A DNA stretch of 64,000 nt from Glycomyces harbinensis. Lineage in GTDB: Bacteria; Actinomycetota; Actinomycetes; Mycobacteriales; Micromonosporaceae. The position numbers and the translations under genes were made by a program. Shown here one piece after another: positions 1-9,121 of the stretch. Under the pieces are notes generated by a model. That model was not told the origin of the DNA. It was given only the letters and a program-made list of their open reading frames with translations, and ran no database searches. The stretch spans positions 1-64,000 of the forward strand of contig NZ_FNAD01000020.1 of the NCBI RefSeq assembly GCF_900101745.1. Reading direction: 5' to 3'. Within the stretch, counting starts at the first letter, position 1; the number at the start of each line of letters is the position of its first letter.

Positions 1-1019
1 CCCGGCCCACCACCCACCTCATCATCGCCGCCCGTTTGAGCCACAACCGAGACGGCTCCCCAGGTCGGCAACCCACCCCCGGCCCACCGCACAACGCTCC
101 GTCGGCGCCGCCCGAACCGCAACCCGAAGCAACGCTTCGGGACCGGTGAAGTACCCCGCACCACCACCGACACCGGAGGCCACGAACAACGCGCCCGGCC
201 CCGCATTCGCCTCGCACCGCTTCGAACCACGACCACCGAGCAACACCCGGCAACACACCCCGACCCACCACCGACCGCTTCGTCGCTGCCCGCTCGAAGC
301 CCCAGCACAACCCCGCCCGGACCAGCGACACACCCCCGGCCCGCCACCCACCACTTCACCCCTGCCCACACGCACCGCAACCCGAAACGACGCTTCGGAA
401 TCACCGAAGTACCCCGCCCCGCCACGCACCCCCGCATCGGTGCCACTCGAACCACAACTGAGACGACGATTAAAGCCGCCACCGACCCCGCCACTCACCA
501 CAGACACCACGACTCGGCTCGGCCCGCGACATCACGGGGCGACAGCACGATCCCGCCCCCACCAGCCCCGACCGGCCACCACCACGACGCCCACACCCGC
601 CGCCAGAAGCGACGCCCGCACCACCACCGACACCAAAGGCCACGAACAACGCGCCCAGCCCCCGCATTCGCCCTGCACCGCTTCAAACCACGACCACCGA
701 ACAACACCCGGGAAACACACCCCGCCCCACCACCCACCGCCTCGTCGCCGCCCGTTTGAGCCACAACCGAGACGGCGCCCAGAGTCGGTCATGCACCCCC
801 GGCCCGCCACACAGCGCTCCGTCGGCGCCCGCTCGAACTGCAACCCGAAGCGTCGCTTCGGGATCAGCGAACTACCCCGCCCTGCCGCTCACCCATTCGT
901 CGCCGCCCGTTCGAAGCTTCAGTGCAGCGCCGCCCGGATCAGCGACACACCCTCGCCCCACCACCCACCACTCCGTCGCTGCCTGCTCGAACCGCGAACG
1001 CGATGCAGCTCGGGCCCCT
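1..1019. repeat. Gene-free mosaic of diverged direct repeats with small hairpins
   Basis: No credible gene lies here. Open frames exist only because stop codons are rare in this C-rich DNA, and their translations are Pro/Thr/Arg-rich with no domain. The block at about 161-262 recurs at about 616-720 with few differences. The block at about 1-160 recurs at about 721-880. Part of 313-375 resembles 929-990. A perfect hairpin (arms CCCGAAGC/GCTTCGGG, 3-base loop) lies at 123-141 and again at 844-862, with a decayed copy near 381-399. Each is followed by a TACCCCGC block. The function is unknown, and the left edge is cut by the window. Confidence 0.7.
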
Positions 1020-2387
1020 TCACGGCTCCAGCGTGAACGAGGCGGAGTATCGGGACAGTTCCCAGCCGGACTCTGCGGGAGTCATTTCAATGCGGGCCAT
1101 GCCGTTCAGGACGGCGGGGCGGTCGGTTCGCAGGTCTGCCGAGTACTCGCCGTTCGCGTCGTCTAGAGCGATCTCGGTGGCGTCTCCGGTCAGTACCTCC
1201 GGTGGCGGTGGCACCACGACCGTGATCTGATGCTCGCCAGGGGAAAGCCGGTACTCGTTGATCCCCCAGACGGCCGGGACGGGTTCACCGTCGACCGCGA
1301 CCAGCGGGGCGTCGACCCAGGGCCGGGCCTCGGGCGGGTAGGCCTCGCCGAACTGCCTGCGGCGCTTGGCGGCACGGCGGGCATCGCGCTTCTCGTCCTG
1401 GAGCTTCGGTCCGAAGATCGAGGGCCGCAGTCGCCTGGGGTATTCCTCGCCGATCCGCGCGGTCATGTCGATCGGCGCGGTGTTCGGGAGGTGTGGCTCC
1501 TGTCGGTGCGGGGTTTGATCGAAGGTCAGGCACAGTCGCAAGACGGCCATGCCTTCCGAACCTTGAGGCACGGCCCGGTCCTGCGGGTCGATCAGGCGCC
1601 AGGAGCCGCCCGGAAAGGGTTGCGGCGCATGGATTGCGGGCGGCAGCGGCCGGGCCAGGCGGCGTTCGGCGCGGGCCACGGCGGCCCGATGGGCGAGAAA
1701 TGTCAGCTGCTGAGCCGCAAGCGCAGACGCCGTCGCGAAGATTCCCATACCGGCAGCCGCGATCCAGGTGGAGAGATCAAGGGCCGTTGTAGCGGCGATG
1801 CCCGCGAAGGCTCCGAGGAAGAAAGCGGCCGTGCTGACCGGCATGTCGATGAGATGGCTGAGCCGGCGCGGGACCGCCTGCGTCGGGGCCATCGGGAACT
1901 GGCGCAGGAAATCCGCTCCCCGCAGCGTCGCGTCGAGGCGCTGTGGCACGAAGGAGGAGAGCCATACATATCCGTTGGGGCGCATGGATACCGGGAAGTA
2001 CCCGGCGGAGGCCCCGGCCTGGATCTGTACGAGGTGGTCCCCTGGCTCGAGGGCGATCAGGCCGCGGCCGAAGCCGGTCGCGGCGGGTTCGCCGTCGATG
2101 AGGACCACCGGGGTGAACGGTCGCGTGTCCTCGTGTTCCGTGATGGGGCCCAGGAAGTCCGATTCGAGGATGAGTAGGCCGCTGCCTCTCGGGCGTCGCG
2201 TCTCGACGTCGGGGCCGGCCGACCCGAGGCGCACCGACCGCGTCCAGGGCCGGATGCGGATGCGCCTGCGGCGCTTGGCGTAGTAGTCCTCGGAGAGGAC
2301 CTGGCGGCTCCTGCGGCCCAACGGGTGCGCCGCGATCTCGTACGGCGCCGCCTGGAGTCCGAGCGCGCGGAGCCAGGCCCAGTTCAC
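1020..2387 (-). CDS. Hypothetical membrane protein with two similar beta-rich segments
   Basis: I do not recognise the family of this 455-residue protein. Two segments look alike. One, near residues 90-125, carries the pattern VVLIDGEP...LEPGDHLVQI. The other, near 375-405, carries LVAVDGEP...LSPGEHQITV. Both resemble small PEGA-like beta domains. Two hydrophobic helices near residues 175-215 (AAFFLGAFAGIAA and a following Ala/Gly-rich segment) separate them, followed by a basic stretch. The GTG start overlaps the stop of the upstream gene as GTGA, so it is translationally coupled to the WXG100-like pair upstream. That suggests a membrane accessory of a type VII-like unit, which is inference. 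Confidence 0.7.
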   Translation of the reverse strand: MNWAWLRALGLQAAPYEIAAHPLGRRSRQVLSEDYYAKRRRRIRIRPWTRSVRLGSAGPDVETRRPRGSGLLILESDFLGPITEHEDTRPFTPVVLIDGEPAATGFGRGLIALEPGDHLVQIQAGASAGYFPVSMRPNGYVWLSSFVPQRLDATLRGADFLRQFPMAPTQAVPRRLSHLIDMPVSTAAFFLGAFAGIAATTALDLSTWIAAAGMGIFATASALAAQQLTFLAHRAAVARAERRLARPLPPAIHAPQPFPGGSWRLIDPQDRAVPQGSEGMAVLRLCLTFDQTPHRQEPHLPNTAPIDMTARIGEEYPRRLRPSIFGPKLQDEKRDARRAAKRRRQFGEAYPPEARPWVDAPLVAVDGEPVPAVWGINEYRLSPGEHQITVVVPPPPEVLTGDATEIALDDANGEYSADLRTDRPAVLNGMARIEMTPAESGWELSRYSASFTLEP

Positions 2388-3541
2388 TGCACGGCCTGCT
2401 GCGCGATCCGGGTGCTGTTGACGACCGCGGTCCGGTGCTCCCTCAGGAAGTCCAGGACCGGGCGGATCTTCTCGAGGATCTCAGCGATCGTCGACACGAC
2501 CTTCGCGGCGCCCTCGGCGATCCGCAGCACCTTCGCGATCGAGTTGAGCGCCTTCATGACCAGGGAGGCGACGCGTGCGATGCCGCTGGCGATCGCGGTG
2601 GCGACCGTCGCGCCGAAGGTGGCGATCCCGGCGGCGACCTGCGGGAGCAGTGCCGTCAGCATCCACGAGACGCCCTTGGCGATGAGGTCGACGATGTCCT
2701 GTCGCAGGAGCTTCGCGAGGTCGGCCATCTGGAGCAGGAGCGCGTTCATCCCGATCGCGACGTAGCCCATGACCGACACGGACTGGCCGAGTTCGCCGAC
2801 GCGGGTGCGGGCGGCGTCGCCGTCCTCGCCGACCCAGGACGCCAGCTCGGCCTCGCCGGTCGCGGCGATGTACTCGCCGGTCTGCTGCGCCCCCTCGGAG
2901 ACCTTGACCCACATCTCGGCGGACTTGCGCATCCGGGTCTCGTTGCCCGACACCATGCCTACGAGGTCCTCGAGGGGCTGGAACAGCTGGATGAGGAAGT
3001 CGATGACGGTCCCGGCGAGCCACTGGACGGGATCGAACTTGGGGTCGGTGATGTGCTCGACGAAGGCCTCGTAGTTCTTCGCCATGTCCATGACGGAGCC
3101 GATGTCGCCGGCGAGGCCGGTGACGGCGTTGGCGATGCCGTCCCAGTCGGACAGGCCCTCGATCTTGCTGACGTTCTTGTAGGTGTTGAGTCCGGCCGTG
3201 ATCGGGGCGGTCGCGCTGTGGAGCATGTTCATGCCGCTGTTGGAGTAGTTCGAGCGGCCGTTGTAGAGCAGGCTGCCGTCGCTGTCGCGCCCGCTGACGC
3301 GCACGTCGGAGCCGACGGCGTCGCCCGCGCGGTTCTGGCCGGTGTCGTTGCCCGACCCGGCCAGGCGCTGGTTCGCCCACTGGTGGAATCCCGAGTGCGC
3401 GTCGTCGGAGGTGACGCCGCGGGAGCCGCGGCCGGTCACCGCGTCGTAGCTCTCCTGGGCGCCGGGGGTCCAGTCGTTGGTCTGCGCCTGCTCGGGGAGG
3501 GCGCCGTCGTTCCAGGTGGGTTCTTCGACCTGGTCGGTCAT
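2384..3541 (-). CDS. WXG100-like helical protein, putative type VII secretion substrate
   Basis: This 385-residue protein has a polar, disordered N-terminus (about 1-110) and then a long helical region. Near residue 235 it carries ASWVGEDGDAAR, a W-x-G turn between helices as in WXG100/PPE-like proteins. The last third is rich in Ala, Ile and Val helices that could insert in membranes. The frame stays open well upstream, but ATG at 3541 overlaps the stop of the preceding gene (ATGA) and the upstream extension overlaps that gene, so 3541 was chosen. No ESX core genes (eccC, eccD, mycP) are in the window. The substrate role is inferred from the fold pattern and operon. Confidence 0.75.
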   Translation of the reverse strand: MTDQVEEPTWNDGALPEQAQTNDWTPGAQESYDAVTGRGSRGVTSDDAHSGFHQWANQRLAGSGNDTGQNRAGDAVGSDVRVSGRDSDGSLLYNGRSNYSNSGMNMLHSATAPITAGLNTYKNVSKIEGLSDWDGIANAVTGLAGDIGSVMDMAKNYEAFVEHITDPKFDPVQWLAGTVIDFLIQLFQPLEDLVGMVSGNETRMRKSAEMWVKVSEGAQQTGEYIAATGEAELASWVGEDGDAARTRVGELGQSVSVMGYVAIGMNALLLQMADLAKLLRQDIVDLIAKGVSWMLTALLPQVAAGIATFGATVATAIASGIARVASLVMKALNSIAKVLRIAEGAAKVVSTIAEILEKIRPVLDFLREHRTAVVNSTRIAQQAVQ

Positions 3542-3867
3542 CACTTGTCGCCCTTCATCTCGGAGCCGAGCTTCTCCAGCTCGGTCGCGATCGCCGCGTC
3601 GTTGTCCTCGTGGGTGTCGGCGCAAGCCTCCAGGCGCGCGCACAGGCCCTCGACGGCCTCTCCGGCGTCCTTGAGGGCGGGGTGGAACACCATCTCGCTG
3701 ACGCCGAAGTACAGGCCGGCGAAGGGGATGCCGCCGAGGCCCCACGTCCACCAGTCGGGGTCGGCCTCGTGGGCGTAGTCGGCGAGGGCCTCGACCTCGC
3801 CGGTGGTCTCGCGGAGTGCCGAGGCGGCTTGGCGCAGCTTCTGGGCGTCGACGTCGATCCAGGGCAT
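3541..3867 (-). CDS. Small WXG100/EspC-like protein
   Basis: This 108-residue, mostly helical acidic protein begins MPWIDVDAQKLRQ and holds a Trp/Gly turn (DWWTWGLGG) near residue 45. This matches the helix-WxG-helix plan of WXG100 or EspC-like secreted partners in size and layout. ATG at 3867 has a GGAGA ribosome site 6 bases upstream. A longer frame to 4044 lacks this and reads Pro/Ser junk, so it was rejected. It is first in a three-gene unit with 4-base overlaps. It is probably a co-secreted or chaperone partner of the next gene; the exact family is uncertain. Confidence 0.75.
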   Translation of the reverse strand: MPWIDVDAQKLRQAASALRETTGEVEALADYAHEADPDWWTWGLGGIPFAGLYFGVSEMVFHPALKDAGEAVEGLCARLEACADTHEDNDAAIATELEKLGSEMKGDK

Positions 3868-4254
3868 GAGAGGTCTCCGTTCGGGGGCGGGCGGGCCGGG
3901 GGAAGCGGACCGCCGGAGCACTTCGGGGGTGTCCGGACCGCGGTTGCGGGGGCACGGACACGAGGTCGAGCTTAGGGCATTCACGCCATCACCCAGGGGT
4001 GTCGCCGAAGGGAACGGCCGGCGAAGGGCGGGCGTGCTCGGCATGAACCGGCGGGCCTCCGGCGGGGACTTTCGCCGCGCACGGCGAAGGGCCCGAGGCG
4101 GATCGCCTCAGGCCCTTTCGCACATGGTCCAGGTGGATTGGGTCAGCCTAGACTTCACCCGATTGCGGCTCGCGAGCCTCGCCGGCAGTGCTCATGCTCG
4201 GCTCGAAAGCGTCACCGGGTGTCAATTCGCGGTCGTACGTCCAGTTGTGGGCAC
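3868..4254. other. Intergenic region between the WXG100-like unit and cvnD
   Basis: There is no gene. It should hold the promoter of the minus-strand WXG100-like unit, and it holds the terminator hairpin of the conservon at 4087-4118. Confidence 0.6.
4087..4118 (-). terminator. Hairpin terminator after cvnD
   Basis: Arms AAGGGCC-GAGGCG and CGCCTC-GGCCCTT form a near-perfect stem with one mismatch and a 3-base loop. It lies downstream of the conservon stop on the minus strand. Confidence 0.6.
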
Positions 4255-4842
4255 TTAGCGGACGCCGACGGTGCGGGTGCGCCGCATCGAGAGCACGTAT
4301 TCGACGAGCTTGATGAGCACCTGCTTGGTGGACTCGCGGTTGCGGGCGTCCGTGTAGACGACGGGGACCTCGGGGGAGATCTGGAGCGCGTCGCGGATGT
4401 CCTGCACCTCGTGGAGCTGCTTGCCGTCGAAGCAGTTCACCGCCACCAGGTAGGGCAGCTTGCGGTGCTCGAAGAAGTCGATCACCGAGAAGCAGTCGGC
4501 GAGACGGCGGGTGTCGACCAGGACGATGGCGCCGATGGCGCCGCGCACCAGCTCGTCCCACATGAACCAGAACCGGGTCTGGCCGGGCGTGCCGAACAGG
4601 TACAGGATGAGGTCCTGGTCGATGGTGATACGACCGAAGTCCATCGCCACCGTGGTCGTCGCCTTGTCGGGCACCAGGTTGTTGTCGTCGACGCCTTCCG
4701 AGGCCGAGGTCATGATCGCCTCGGTCGTCAACGGGGTGATCTCGGAGACCGATCCGACCAAGGTCGTCTTGCCTACGCCGAAGCCCCCGGCGATGACGAT
4801 CTTGGCAGAGGTCACACGAGAGGTGTCTGCGGGTGAGTTCAT
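4255..4842 (-). CDS. cvnD: Conservon GTP-binding protein CvnD
   Basis: A 195-residue Ras-like/MglA-type small GTPase. The P-loop GGFGVGKTT is at residues 19-27, followed by a switch region with TTTVAMDFGRI, a LFGTPGQTRFWFMW G3-like box and a late VAVNCFD segment in place of NKxD. Conservons of actinomycetes encode a sensor kinase (A), roadblock protein (B), DUF742 protein (C) and this GTPase (D), which assemble as a membrane signalling complex similar to eukaryotic G-protein systems. It starts 6 bases after the cvnC stop and is the last gene of the operon. Confidence 0.93.
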   Translation of the reverse strand: MNSPADTSRVTSAKIVIAGGFGVGKTTLVGSVSEITPLTTEAIMTSASEGVDDNNLVPDKATTTVAMDFGRITIDQDLILYLFGTPGQTRFWFMWDELVRGAIGAIVLVDTRRLADCFSVIDFFEHRKLPYLVAVNCFDGKQLHEVQDIRDALQISPEVPVVYTDARNRESTKQVLIKLVEYVLSMRRTRTVGVR

Positions 4843-4848
4843 TAGGGT

Positions 4849-5226
4849 CTATAGCCTCCTGAGTCCACTGAGAACGCGCTCAAGGAGCTCGGTTCCGACC
4901 GATCCATCGGCGTCTTCGGCGTCGAAACCGGTGGGTGCGTGCACTGCCAACAAGCCGTCGGCCGCCATGTCGGCGACCAGCACGCGGGCGACGCCGAGCG
5001 GCACCTCCATGCGTGCGGCGATCTCCGCGAGCGATTGCAGACGGCCGCCGCACAGGTCGACGATCACCTTCTGCTCCCGGCCGCCGAGGAATTGCCCGGA
5101 CCTGCCTCTGGCGGTGGTCTCCACCAGCGCTTCGAGGGCGATCTCCAATTGTGGCCGCGTACGGCCGCGTGTGACCGCGTACGGTCTGACGAGTGAGCCG
5201 GTCGGCTCATCACCACCGAGGACCAT
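4849..5226 (-). CDS. cvnC: DUF742 conservon protein CvnC
   Basis: A 125-residue DUF742 protein with the typical SLVRPYAVTRGRT start and a winged-helix-like segment (LAEIAARMEVPLGVARVLVADMAADGLL) near residues 65-95. ATG at 5226 is preceded by GGAGGT at 5231-5236. A slightly longer TTG-start frame to 5238 would include that ribosome site and was rejected. In conservons this protein bridges the roadblock protein and the GTPase. It lies 217 bases after cvnB and 6 bases before cvnD. Confidence 0.92.
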   Translation of the reverse strand: MVLGGDEPTGSLVRPYAVTRGRTRPQLEIALEALVETTARGRSGQFLGGREQKVIVDLCGGRLQSLAEIAARMEVPLGVARVLVADMAADGLLAVHAPTGFDAEDADGSVGTELLERVLSGLRRL

Positions 5227-5443
5227 TGTTACCTCCAACCGCGACCCGCAGATCCCACAATCCTTGTGCCGCAGTCTTGTCAGTTATCCATGTACCGGGT
5301 GCCAGGGGCGGCACCGGCCCGTCGCCTGGGGATGCGACGGAGGGGTAGGTTGTTCAGTTCGTCCCACTCGTGCTGCGTTCGCTCGAATGGAGCCTACCGT
5401 GCCGCACGCCCGTGCGCCAATCGTGCACCGGCCGCGGCCCGGA

Positions 5444-5842
5444 TCAGCTTCGGGCCGAAGGCGTCAGCGCCTGGCCGACCCGGTCGACCAGGAGGGCCAT
5501 CTCGTAGCCGACCTGGCCCACGTCGCAGTTCTTCGATGCCAGCACCGCGAAGGAGGAGCCGTCGCTGATGGACATGAGGAACAGGAAGCCACGGTCCATC
5601 TCGACCACCGTCTGGAGGACGGCGCCGCCCTCGAAGCAGCGGGACGCGCCCTGGGTCAGGCTCACCAGACCCGAGGTCACCGCCGACAACTGGTCGGCCC
5701 GGTCCCTGGGGAGGTCCCGTGAGGACGCCAGCAGCAGCCCGTCGGCGCTGACCGCCACGGCGTGCGCCACTCCCGGCACGCGTTCGGCGAAGCCGGCCAG
5801 CAGCCAGCCCAGGTCCTGGACCGTGGTTCCACCAGTGCTCAT
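5444..5842 (-). CDS. cvnB: Roadblock/LC7 domain protein CvnB
   Basis: A 132-residue roadblock/LC7 protein: helix [32 protein letters not shown], then the central [23 protein letters not shown] helix and a C-terminal beta/helix unit. Roadblock proteins dimerise and regulate small GTPases, here presumably CvnD. It lies 45 bases downstream of the kinase gene cvnA and 217 bases before cvnC. Confidence 0.93.
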   Translation of the reverse strand: MSTGGTTVQDLGWLLAGFAERVPGVAHAVAVSADGLLLASSRDLPRDRADQLSAVTSGLVSLTQGASRCFEGGAVLQTVVEMDRGFLFLMSISDGSSFAVLASKNCDVGQVGYEMALLVDRVGQALTPSARS

Positions 5843-5887
5843 CGTTTGCGCTCCTTAGTAGCGTCTTCCGTGTTGCGGTTCAGCGAC

Positions 5888-8800
5888 TCAGTTACCGTCA
5901 TTGCCACGTCCTCGCTGCACCCCACGGTGATAGGCCGACAGCAGGCCCCGAATGCCCTCGGGGTTGCGCTTCTGCGCGCTGACGGTCTCCTGAGATTCCT
6001 CCACGGCGCCGGGAACCAGGCGGTCCATCGGCTTGCGTTTGGGAAGTCCCGCCGAGGTCGTCTCGTCGACGACGGTATCGGCGAAGGCGTTGTCGACCCG
6101 CTGCCAGCCGTCGTCGGCCGCCGTGCGCCAGGCGTACGAACCGGAGTCGGTCTCGGAGGCGGTGTTGAGGCGGCGCCGTTCCAGGCCAGAGGCAACCGGC
6201 GACTCGTCGGCGGGGCTGCTCTGCATGGTCGGGCCTTCCGTGGGCTGCGGAGGGGAGGGCGGCGCCGCGTCCCAAGCCGGGGCAGTGGAATCGTCCGCAC
6301 CTGACTGGTCAGCGTAGCGCGGTGCCGAGGGCTCCGCCACCTCCGAACGCGTCTCGGGGGCCGTCCGCGCGGACGGCGCGGGGGCCGTTTCGGCGGAGGG
6401 ACCGGAGGACGGGGCCTCCTCTTCGACGGGCTTGGGCGCGGGCGTCACGGCCTTGAACCAGGCCGATTCGACCTCGCGGAAGATCGGCAGCTCCGTGGTC
6501 GCGTCCAGAGCGGACACGCGGTCGCCGCGCTTCGCCTGGCGCGGGGCCTCGGTGCCGCCGGGGCCGGCGGCCACGTCGGGCCACGACGGCGGGACCGGCT
6601 CGGGCTCGGGGGTCCACGCCTCCAGCTGGATCTTGGGCAGCGCCACGTGCTCGGAGGAGACGATCTCCCCGGTCACTTCCATGACCTTGCCGTTGGCCTT
6701 GCGCTCGTCCGCGTTGGAGCCGGGGCGGAACATGAAGCCCGGTTCCTCGTCGACGTCGGTCTGCATCGACTGCTGCTGCGGAACCTGCTGGCGGTGGAGC
6801 TGGTGCTCGCCCGTCAAGGGCTCCACGGGGTGGGGCTGCATCTGCGGGCGCGACTGCATCGGCGGGGCGCTGGGCTGCCACACCGGCGGCGTGGGCTGGG
6901 GCTGGGGCGACTGCTGCCCTGACGGCGGCATGTCGAACAGTCCGGCGGGGCTCTCGGGGACTCGCGGCAGGGCGCCGGTCGACTCCATGCCGGAGAGCAG
7001 TTCGCCGCGGGTCGCGCCGTCGCGGCCCTGGATGGAGAGGTTCTCGCCGCCGTCGAGCGGGACGCCGGAGCGCAGGCCGCGCTCGGGCAGCCGGGGCTCG
7101 GTCAGGACCGCATCGCCCAGGATCACCTCGGCGACCGTGCCGCGGTGCTCGCCGGGGCGCAGTTCGACGCGGACGTCGTGGCGCTTGGCCAGGCGGGCGA
7201 CCACGACCAGGCCCATCATGCGCGAGGAGGCGAGGTCGATGGCGTCGGCCGACTCCGACAGCTGGCGGTTGATGTCGTCGAGCTGCGCGGGCGGCATGCC
7301 GATGCCGATGTCGTTGATGCGGACCCGGAGCGCCCCCAGGGGGCTCTCGGCGGTGCGCATCTGCTCGGCCTCGACCAGGACCGGGGACTCCGGCGGGGAG
7401 AACGCGGTCGCGTTGTCCATGAGCTCGGCGATGAGGTGCACGAGGTCGTTGACGGCGGCGGGCTTGATCTCCCGCTCGGCCTCCAGGTTGCCGAACTCGA
7501 TGCGGGTGTACTGCTCGACCTCGGACTGGGCGGCCTGGAGGATGTCGCCGACCGGCGCGGGGTAGCGCTCCTGGCGGGTGGAGTCCGCGCCGGCGAGGAC
7601 CAGGAGGTTCTCGTCGTTGCGGCGCATGCGGGTCGCGAGGTGGTCGAGCTGGAACAGCTCGGCCAGGCGGTCCGGGTTCTCCTCGCCGCGCTCCAGGTGG
7701 TCGAGGTGGCCGATGAGGCGGTCGACGAGGTTCTGGGAGCGGCGGGCCAGGTTGATGAACATCTGGGAGACGTTGGCGCGCAGGGCGGCCTGCTCGGCCG
7801 CGATGCGGATCGCCTCGGTGTGGACGATGTTGAACGAGTGGGCCACGTTGCCGATCTCGTCGCGCTGATCGATGTCGATCACCGCGCCGGTATCGGCGGC
7901 CACTTCGTCCGGTGTCCGGTTGCCGATCGTCTCGGCGTCGCGCATCTGCGCCACCGCCTGCGGCAGGCTGACGTGCGCCACGTCGAGCGCGCCCTCGCGC
8001 AGCCGCCGCAGCCCGGTCGCCATGTTGCGGGCGATGAGCAGGGCGATCACGGTCGCGATGACGAACGCCGCCAAGATGAGCACGGCCTCGAGGAGCAGCT
8101 GGAAGATCTGCTGGTCGCGGTCGGTTCGGGCGCTCTCGAGGACTTCCTCGGACTCGCTGGTGATGTAGTTCAGGCCGTTCTCGAGGATCGCGTTGTACGA
8201 GTCGATGATCTCGGCGTTGACCGTCAGCGGCTTGTCCGTGCCGGCGTTGATCGCGGTGTTCTCGAACGTCAGCGCGGGCTCGGCCGACTCGGTGTTCAGG
8301 CCGCCCTCGCTGAAGAAGAACGCGAGCTGCTCGTCGCGGTTGGCGACGGTCTTGAACTCGTCCTCGGCCGACTCGCGCAGCTTCGCGTAGGCGATGAAGT
8401 TCTGCCAGCGCGTGTTGTTGATGAACTGCTGGTCGTTGCCGACGTTGATGGCGATCGAGCGCTCTTCCTCGAGGGTCTCGAGGATGGTGGTGGCGGCGGC
8501 GATGGCCTGGAGGTTCCGGGCGATGTCGGGGTCGTTGACGATGCGCGAGGAGATGTCGGTGATGGTCACCAGTTCGGCGACGAGCCGCTGGTAGACGCGC
8601 GAGGTCGCGTCGACCGAGGTGTCGCCGGGGTTCTCGGCCGCGTTCTGGCGGATCTGGACGAGGCTCTCGTACTGGGTGCGGACGGCGTCGATGCGGTTGT
8701 CGATGTCGTCGGAGAGCGACGGGAGGGTGTCGGCCTTCTCGTTGAAGCTGTCGAGGGCCTGGTCGGTCTCGGACTGCTGGGCGGCGACCGCGGACTCGTC

Positions 8801-9121
8801 GTACAGGGACTTGTCGATGCCTTCGACGTGGTCCTTGTCGAGCCGCAGGTTCGTGACCAGCAGCGAGCGCTCCTTCTGGAGGTTGTACCGCAGGTCGGCG
8901 GTCACGGCGTTGAAGCCGACGAGGTCCACCATGTCGTTCGACTCGAATACGCGGTCGGCCAGGTCGTAGAGGCGGAGGCTCGCGACGGCCACCAGCACCA
9001 CGAGGGGCACCAGGAGGATCAGTCCCAGCTTTGACCGGATTCGCATGTCGGCGATGCGGGGCAGGCCGAGCGGTCCTCGTCGAGCCGCTGAACCCGCACG
9101 GTTCGAGCTGCGCTTGCTCAC
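5888..9121 (-). CDS. cvnA: Nitrate/nitrite-sensor-type histidine kinase CvnA
   Basis: A 1077-residue membrane kinase. After a basic N-terminus there is a first membrane helix (LGLILLVPLVVLVAVASL, about 32-49). An extracellular helical NIT-like sensor domain runs to about 335, followed by a second helix (AVLILAAFVIATVIALLIA). Next come a HAMP-like linker and an HATPase_c domain with N-box ELMDNATAFSPP, G1 box DIGIGM and G2 box MGLVVVARLAKRH. The last 350 residues are Pro/Gln/acidic-rich and probably disordered. It is the sensor of the conservon and heads the cvnABCD operon. Typical CvnA proteins have no classic phospho-His box, and I see none here. Confidence 0.92.
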   Translation of the reverse strand: MSKRSSNRAGSAARRGPLGLPRIADMRIRSKLGLILLVPLVVLVAVASLRLYDLADRVFESNDMVDLVGFNAVTADLRYNLQKERSLLVTNLRLDKDHVEGIDKSLYDESAVAAQQSETDQALDSFNEKADTLPSLSDDIDNRIDAVRTQYESLVQIRQNAAENPGDTSVDATSRVYQRLVAELVTITDISSRIVNDPDIARNLQAIAAATTILETLEEERSIAINVGNDQQFINNTRWQNFIAYAKLRESAEDEFKTVANRDEQLAFFFSEGGLNTESAEPALTFENTAINAGTDKPLTVNAEIIDSYNAILENGLNYITSESEEVLESARTDRDQQIFQLLLEAVLILAAFVIATVIALLIARNMATGLRRLREGALDVAHVSLPQAVAQMRDAETIGNRTPDEVAADTGAVIDIDQRDEIGNVAHSFNIVHTEAIRIAAEQAALRANVSQMFINLARRSQNLVDRLIGHLDHLERGEENPDRLAELFQLDHLATRMRRNDENLLVLAGADSTRQERYPAPVGDILQAAQSEVEQYTRIEFGNLEAEREIKPAAVNDLVHLIAELMDNATAFSPPESPVLVEAEQMRTAESPLGALRVRINDIGIGMPPAQLDDINRQLSESADAIDLASSRMMGLVVVARLAKRHDVRVELRPGEHRGTVAEVILGDAVLTEPRLPERGLRSGVPLDGGENLSIQGRDGATRGELLSGMESTGALPRVPESPAGLFDMPPSGQQSPQPQPTPPVWQPSAPPMQSRPQMQPHPVEPLTGEHQLHRQQVPQQQSMQTDVDEEPGFMFRPGSNADERKANGKVMEVTGEIVSSEHVALPKIQLEAWTPEPEPVPPSWPDVAAGPGGTEAPRQAKRGDRVSALDATTELPIFREVESAWFKAVTPAPKPVEEEAPSSGPSAETAPAPSARTAPETRSEVAEPSAPRYADQSGADDSTAPAWDAAPPSPPQPTEGPTMQSSPADESPVASGLERRRLNTASETDSGSYAWRTAADDGWQRVDNAFADTVVDETTSAGLPKRKPMDRLVPGAVEESQETVSAQKRNPEGIRGLLSAYHRGVQRGRGNDGN

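Noticed and set aside
146-1036. 296-residue plus-strand open frame in the repeat region
   Set aside because: The translation is Pro/Thr/Arg/His low complexity with no ribosome site. The frame stays open only because the DNA is C-rich, and it overlaps repeated hairpins.
3542-3961. N-terminal extension of the long WxG protein
   Set aside because: It overlaps the upstream small WxG gene and reads Arg/Pro-rich; ATG at 3541 with an ATGA overlap is a better start.
7145-9034. Long open frame antisense to cvnA
   Set aside because: It is the mirror of a well-supported kinase gene. The Val/Gly/Asp/Leu-rich translation is typical of high-GC antisense frames.
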